Source of the DNA: Sphingobacteriales bacterium 44-15
GTDB lineage: Bacteria; Bacteroidota; Bacteroidia; Chitinophagales; Chitinophagaceae
Length of the DNA: 64,000 nt
Reading direction: 5' to 3'
Assembly (NCBI GenBank): GCA_001899685.1
Contig: MKWG01000022.1
Span: 101,088 to 165,087 of the forward strand
Shown: one piece after another, positions 60,990-64,000 of the stretch
Layout: each line of letters begins with the position of its first letter
Position numbering within the stretch: position 1 is the stretch's first letter
Translations under genes and position numbers: made by a program
The notes under the pieces: generated by a model
What the model was told of the DNA's origin: nothing
Seen by the model: only the letters and a program-made list of their open reading frames with translations
Databases searched by the model: none

Positions 60990-62339
60990 ATGAGAAGACC
61001 AATTTTGACAATGCTCGCAGCTTGTATGCTCACAACTGCTTTTGCTCAGGAAAATGGTATTAAAAACCCTTATAAGAAACAACCGGCTTTCGGTTTTGCA
61101 TTTACTTTCCACGATTTTCAAACTGCCCAGGACCTGAAGAATACTTCCCTTAACCAGGTGTTGAAAGACAAACAATGGTATAAGACCGGCCGCATGAGCC
61201 CGGGACTGGCCTTGTCGTATTTCCAGGGGCTTACCGATCATCTGGATTTTATGGGTCGCCTGGGGGGTACATTCGTAAGTTATCCTATTCCCAATAAGAC
61301 TTCAAGCGGTAATGACAAGTTGCTTGCTGAGCTTGATGCTAATGTAAACGCTAAATTATTAAGCGACAAATACTGGGTATCTCCCTACCTTACAGCCGGT
61401 GTGGGCGGGTCTCACTGGAACGGCTATTTTGGCGCATATGTGCCGCTGGGTTTAGGCATACAGGTAAACCTGCTTGACCAGGCGTTTATCAATATTAATG
61501 CTCAATACCGTGTAGCCGTTACTGATGCCACTGCTGCCAATCATTTGTTTTACAGCTTTGGCATAGCAGGATCTTTGTTTGATAAGAAAGAGCCTAAGGT
61601 AATTGCACCGCCACCACCTCCTCCGCCTCCTGCTGATACAGATAAAGATGGTATTGTTGACTCTCTTGATGCATGTCCTGATGTACCCGGACTGGCAGCA
61701 TTCAATGGTTGCCCTGATTCTGACGGCGATGGCATTCCTGATAAAGACGACAAATGCCCGCAAGTGAAAGGTATTGCTAAATACCAGGGTTGCCCGATAC
61801 CTGATTCGGATAACGATGGTATAAACGACGAGGAAGATAAATGTCCTAACGAGGCTGGTGTTGCCAAATACCAGGGGTGCCCCATACCTGATTCTGACGG
61901 TGATGGTGTAAATGATGAAGAAGATAAATGTCCTGCATTGGCCGGACCTGCCAGCAACCAGGGATGCCCTGAAATAAAGGAAGAAGTGAGGAAGAGAATT
62001 GATGTAGCCGCCAAGAATGTATTCTTTGCTACAGGTAGTGCAAAGCTGCTCACCAAATCCTTCAAATCTCTTAATGAAGTAGTGAAGATCCTGAATGAAG
62101 ATCCAAATCTTAAGCTGGATATAGAAGGTCATACGGATAATACAGGTAAGCCGGATAAGAACCAGGTGCTCAGTGAGCAGAGAGCTAAGTCTGTGCTTGA
62201 TTATCTTACTTCAAAAGGCGTTGATGCGTCAAGGCTGGTATCTGCCGGTTACGGTCAGGATCGTCCTATTGCAGATAATAAGACTGCTGCAGGACGCGCA
62301 AAGAATCGTCGCGTAGACCTGAAATTGCATTATAACTAA
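60990..62339 (+). CDS. OmpA-family outer-membrane protein with thrombospondin type 3 repeats
   Basis: A 449-residue protein: signal peptide (MRRPILTMLAACMLTTAFA), N-terminal eight-strand barrel (about 25-200), a Pro-rich linker (APPPPPPPPAD), four Asp-rich calcium-binding TSP3-type repeats (about 215-325; D-x-D-x-D-G-I-x-D units such as DSDGDGVNDEEDKCP), and a C-terminal OmpA/MotB domain. That domain has N-V-F-F-A-T-G-S-A-K-L and the peptidoglycan-binding block I-E-G-H-T-D-N-T-G, ending R-A-K-N-R-R-V-D-L-K-L. It anchors the outer membrane to the wall, and the repeats probably bind Ca2+. A consensus promoter and a strong terminator flank it, as for a highly expressed single gene. Repeats three and four are near copies at the DNA level. 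Confidence 0.95.
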   Translation: MRRPILTMLAACMLTTAFAQENGIKNPYKKQPAFGFAFTFHDFQTAQDLKNTSLNQVLKDKQWYKTGRMSPGLALSYFQGLTDHLDFMGRLGGTFVSYPIPNKTSSGNDKLLAELDANVNAKLLSDKYWVSPYLTAGVGGSHWNGYFGAYVPLGLGIQVNLLDQAFININAQYRVAVTDATAANHLFYSFGIAGSLFDKKEPKVIAPPPPPPPPADTDKDGIVDSLDACPDVPGLAAFNGCPDSDGDGIPDKDDKCPQVKGIAKYQGCPIPDSDNDGINDEEDKCPNEAGVAKYQGCPIPDSDGDGVNDEEDKCPALAGPASNQGCPEIKEEVRKRIDVAAKNVFFATGSAKLLTKSFKSLNEVVKILNEDPNLKLDIEGHTDNTGKPDKNQVLSEQRAKSVLDYLTSKGVDASRLVSAGYGQDRPIADNKTAAGRAKNRRVDLKLHYN

Positions 62340-62361
62340 GCTTTTTCGTTGAATAGATTTA

Positions 62362-62395
62362 TAAAAAAATCCCGGTTTAAACCGGGATTTTTTTA
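62362..62395. terminator. symmetrical terminator after the OmpA-like gene
   Basis: AAAAAAATCCCGGTTT-AAACCGGGATTTTTTT: a perfect inverted repeat with A-run before and T-run after, able to stop transcription from either side. It lies 22 bp beyond the OmpA stop codon. Confidence 0.9.
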
Positions 62396-62400
62396 TAAAT

Positions 62401-62426
62401 AAAAGGGCTCCCGGAATGGAAGCCCT
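62401..62426 (-). terminator. terminator of the small lipoprotein gene
   Basis: On the minus strand AGGGCTTCC-ATTC-CGGGAGCCCT is followed by TTTTATTT, 31 bp beyond the stop codon of the 38-residue lipoprotein gene. Confidence 0.7.
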
Positions 62427-62457
62427 GTCTGTGTTGTAATTGGGTCCTGTTGATCTT

Positions 62458-62574
62458 TTATCTGTATCCTACCATACCCGCCGTAGCTTTACAGCCTCCC
62501 CTTGAAGCAGTACAGGATGTTAAAGTAGCTCCTAAGGCAATAACCAACAATACGATTGCAAAAAGCTTTTTCAT
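62458..62574 (-). CDS. very small lipoprotein (38 residues)
   Basis: ATG at 62572-62574, TAA at 62458-62460. The product is M-K-K-L-F-A-I-V-L-L-V-I-A-L-G-A-T-L-T-S-C followed by only 17 residues (TASRGGCKATAGMVGYR). The signal is a textbook lipoprotein signal with lipobox L-T-S-C at Cys21. Its own terminator follows and its upstream DNA is A/T-rich, both as for a real gene. The mature peptide is basic with a second Cys. I do not recognise an established function. It would be a tiny lipid-anchored peptide of the inner or outer membrane. Confidence 0.72.
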   Translation of the reverse strand: MKKLFAIVLLVIALGATLTSCTASRGGCKATAGMVGYR

Positions 62575-63024
62575 TTTTAAAAGTTTTTGGTAATTGAATA
62601 ACATTTCCAAGCTGGCGCTCGTAGGAGTAGGAAATAATAACTATTCTTTTTCAAAAAGGGGATTGGATATACCGTGATGCAGGTATGTAGCAAAAAAACA
62701 AACTATATGCCAAACAAACAAGTTAATACTTGTAATTGAGCCTGGATAATAGTGAATTAGCATTAACAATACAGTATTTATCAGGAGATTATAGTTTTCT
62801 TGTGTAAAATGCGCTTGTATTATTTATCATTTATCAACAATAAGGCAGACCGGTGCCGGTTGCAATGCTGTGAGATCAGCGCCTGATTTTTTTGCAGGGC
62901 TTCTGTGCGAGGAATAGAGTGGTCGTGAATGGAAAGACAAAAGGTCTTTTATATTAAAACCAAAATCTTAAGTTTCATAAGAATTTCCGAAGTTTGCCGA
63001 GTTTTCAAATTAACTATTTCTCGC
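62575..63024. other. intergenic region without recognised features
   Basis: A divergent region between the small lipoprotein and the exonuclease gene. It is A/T-rich in 62575-62830, with a short open extension of the exonuclease frame from 62929 that lacks protein character. I see no clear promoter, repeat or RNA. Confidence 0.4.
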
Positions 63025-63795
63025 ATGCCATTACAATTGACCAGGCCGCTGGCTTTTATTGATTTAGAAACGACAGGTGTCAACCTTTCAGTAGACCGTA
63101 TTGTTGAAATAGCCATAGTCAGGTTGCAGACAGATGGCACGAGAGTTGTGAAGAGAAAGTTGATCAATCCGCAAATGCCTATCCCGAAGGCATCTTCCGA
63201 CGTGCATGGCATTACTGATGAGATGGTAAAGGATGCGCCTGCTTTCAGGCAGGTGGCAAATGAAATAAGACAATTCCTTGATCATTGCGACCTGGCAGGC
63301 TATAATTCCAACCGGTTTGATCTGCCTATGCTGGTAGAAGAGTTTTTGAGGGCGGGACTGGATTTTGATATTGCCGACCGGCAGATGCTTGATGTGCAGA
63401 AAGTATATCATATGATGGAACCCCGTACGCTGAGCGCTGCATATAAATTTTATTGCGACAAAATACTTGATAATGCGCACAGTGCCGAGGCCGATGCTGC
63501 TGCTACCTGCGATATCCTGGTTTCCCAGTTGGCGCGGTATCCCCAATTAGGCAATTCTGTGGAGTCTGTTATAAAATTTGTCGGGCATGAACCTGTTGTT
63601 GATTTTGCCCGCAGGTTTGTGATGGAAAATGGCGTGGAAATCTTTAATTTCGGAAAGCATAAAGGACGTCCGGTTACTGAAGTGCTGAAAGCAGAGCCCC
63701 AATATTATGACTGGATGATGAAAGGCGATTTTGCAATGCATACCAAGCAGAAGCTGACCGAGATATTAAAGCGTTCCCTGTTAAAGAAAGCGTAA
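63025..63795 (+). CDS. DnaQ-like 3'-5' exonuclease (DEDDh) with C-terminal extension
   Basis: A 256-residue protein from ATG 63025 (MPLQLTRPLAFIDLETTG); the in-frame ATG at 62929 adds 32 residues upstream of the exonuclease domain and is less likely. DEDDh residues: D and E in F-I-D-L-E-T-T-G, D in Y-N-S-N-R-F-D-L-P-M, and H...D in N-A-H-S-A-E-A-D. It resembles the epsilon subunit of DNA polymerase III and other proofreading or repair exonucleases. After the catalytic domain a short module (F-N-F-G-K-H-K-G-R-P-V-T-E-V, then Y-Y-D-W-M-M) resembles DUF3820, often seen on Bacteroidota exonucleases. It probably edits or trims DNA ends. It is followed by a glycosyltransferase gene 66 bp away. Confidence 0.9.
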   Translation: MPLQLTRPLAFIDLETTGVNLSVDRIVEIAIVRLQTDGTRVVKRKLINPQMPIPKASSDVHGITDEMVKDAPAFRQVANEIRQFLDHCDLAGYNSNRFDLPMLVEEFLRAGLDFDIADRQMLDVQKVYHMMEPRTLSAAYKFYCDKILDNAHSAEADAAATCDILVSQLARYPQLGNSVESVIKFVGHEPVVDFARRFVMENGVEIFNFGKHKGRPVTEVLKAEPQYYDWMMKGDFAMHTKQKLTEILKRSLLKKA

Positions 63796-63861
63796 AAAGA
63801 AAAACTATCATTTTTAAAAAAAGGCATACCGTATTTTTATAGCTAAAAACAGCATTATCCT

Positions 63862-64000
63862 TTGGAAAAACTGGTCATAATACCTACTTATAATGAGAGC
63901 GAAAATATCCGGCTGATCCTCCTGGCTGTTCTTGATATGAAGCTTGATTTTCACGTGCTGGTGGTGGATGATAACTCTCCCGATGGAACGGCTGAAGCTG
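63862..64000 (+). CDS. polyprenol-phosphate mannosyltransferase-like GT2 (5' end only)
   Basis: An open frame from a TTG at 63862 (no ATG in frame upstream) runs off the right edge: 46 residues are visible. They read K-L-V-I-I-P-T-Y-N-E-S-E-N-I, then V-L-V-V-D-D-N-S-P-D-G-T-A, the N-terminal nucleotide-sugar-binding pattern and first Asp pair of GT2 enzymes of the dolichol/polyprenol-phosphate mannose synthase group. These make a lipid-linked sugar donor at the inner membrane. The start codon is uncertain and the rest of the gene lies outside the window. Confidence 0.8.
   Translation, partial: MEKLVIIPTYNESENIRLILLAVLDMKLDFHVLVVDDNSPDGTAEA

Noticed and set aside
61452-62132. 226-codon and 171-codon antisense frames over the OmpA-like gene
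   Set aside because: They mirror the Asp-rich calcium repeats of the real gene and show no independent protein features.

Overview
The window looks like a chromosomal segment of a Bacteroidota bacterium, most likely of the Chitinophagaceae type. Grounds: three ECF-sigma/FecR/SusC/SusD modules whose SusC proteins carry an N-terminal STN signalling domain, a TamL lipoprotein paired with TamB, promoter-like sequences of the Bacteroidota form (TTTG, about 20 nt, TAnnTTTG), short A/T-rich gene starts without strong Shine-Dalgarno sequences, and many small lipoproteins and beta-barrel proteins. No phage, insertion sequence, CRISPR array or rRNA was found.

Layout. 1-12.2 kb: the 5' part of a large uncharacterised protein (minus strand, running off the left edge), a small outer-membrane beta-barrel protein, the tamB-tamL pair for outer-membrane biogenesis, and a hotdog thioesterase. 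12.6-46.3 kb: three consecutive polysaccharide-utilisation-like loci. Locus 1 (12.6-25.5 kb) has sigma/FecR on the minus strand and a divergent plus-strand operon susC-susD-esterase-beta-helix protein-MFS transporter-Tat-exported putative glycosidase. Locus 2 (25.6-33.7 kb, minus) is sigma-FecR-SusC-SusD plus one putative (alpha/alpha)6 enzyme. Locus 3 (34.0-46.3 kb, minus) is sigma-FecR-SusC-SusD followed by a GH28-like enzyme, an alpha/beta hydrolase, a KGPDC/HPS-type decarboxylase and a purple-acid-phosphatase-like metallophosphoesterase. In each locus the expected logic is: ligand binding at SusCD, signal through the STN domain to FecR, release of the ECF sigma factor, and induction of the locus. 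Contents of loci 1 and 3 hint at an acidic, acylated, possibly uronate-containing glycan, but the substrates are not determined.

46.8-64 kb: tRNA-Pro(CGG), a DUF5107/TPR protein, argS, a GNAT-like protein, an MBL-fold hydrolase, and then a tightly overlapped minus-strand operon SDR-ROK kinase-SIS protein-MetE-core protein that is the best candidate here for an undescribed pathway. Envelope genes follow on the plus strand (L,D-transpeptidase, RlpA, OmpA with calcium-binding repeats), then a 38-residue lipoprotein, a DnaQ-like exonuclease and the start of a polyprenol-phosphate mannosyltransferase-like gene.

Intergenic regions hold several families of degenerate, often palindromic repeats (TTTCACGTT-type, AGCCCATAGCCC-type, CGAATGCACGAAT-type, CAGGCAGG-type). 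Several abut or overlap stop codons, as if they provide or replaced the 3' ends of genes.
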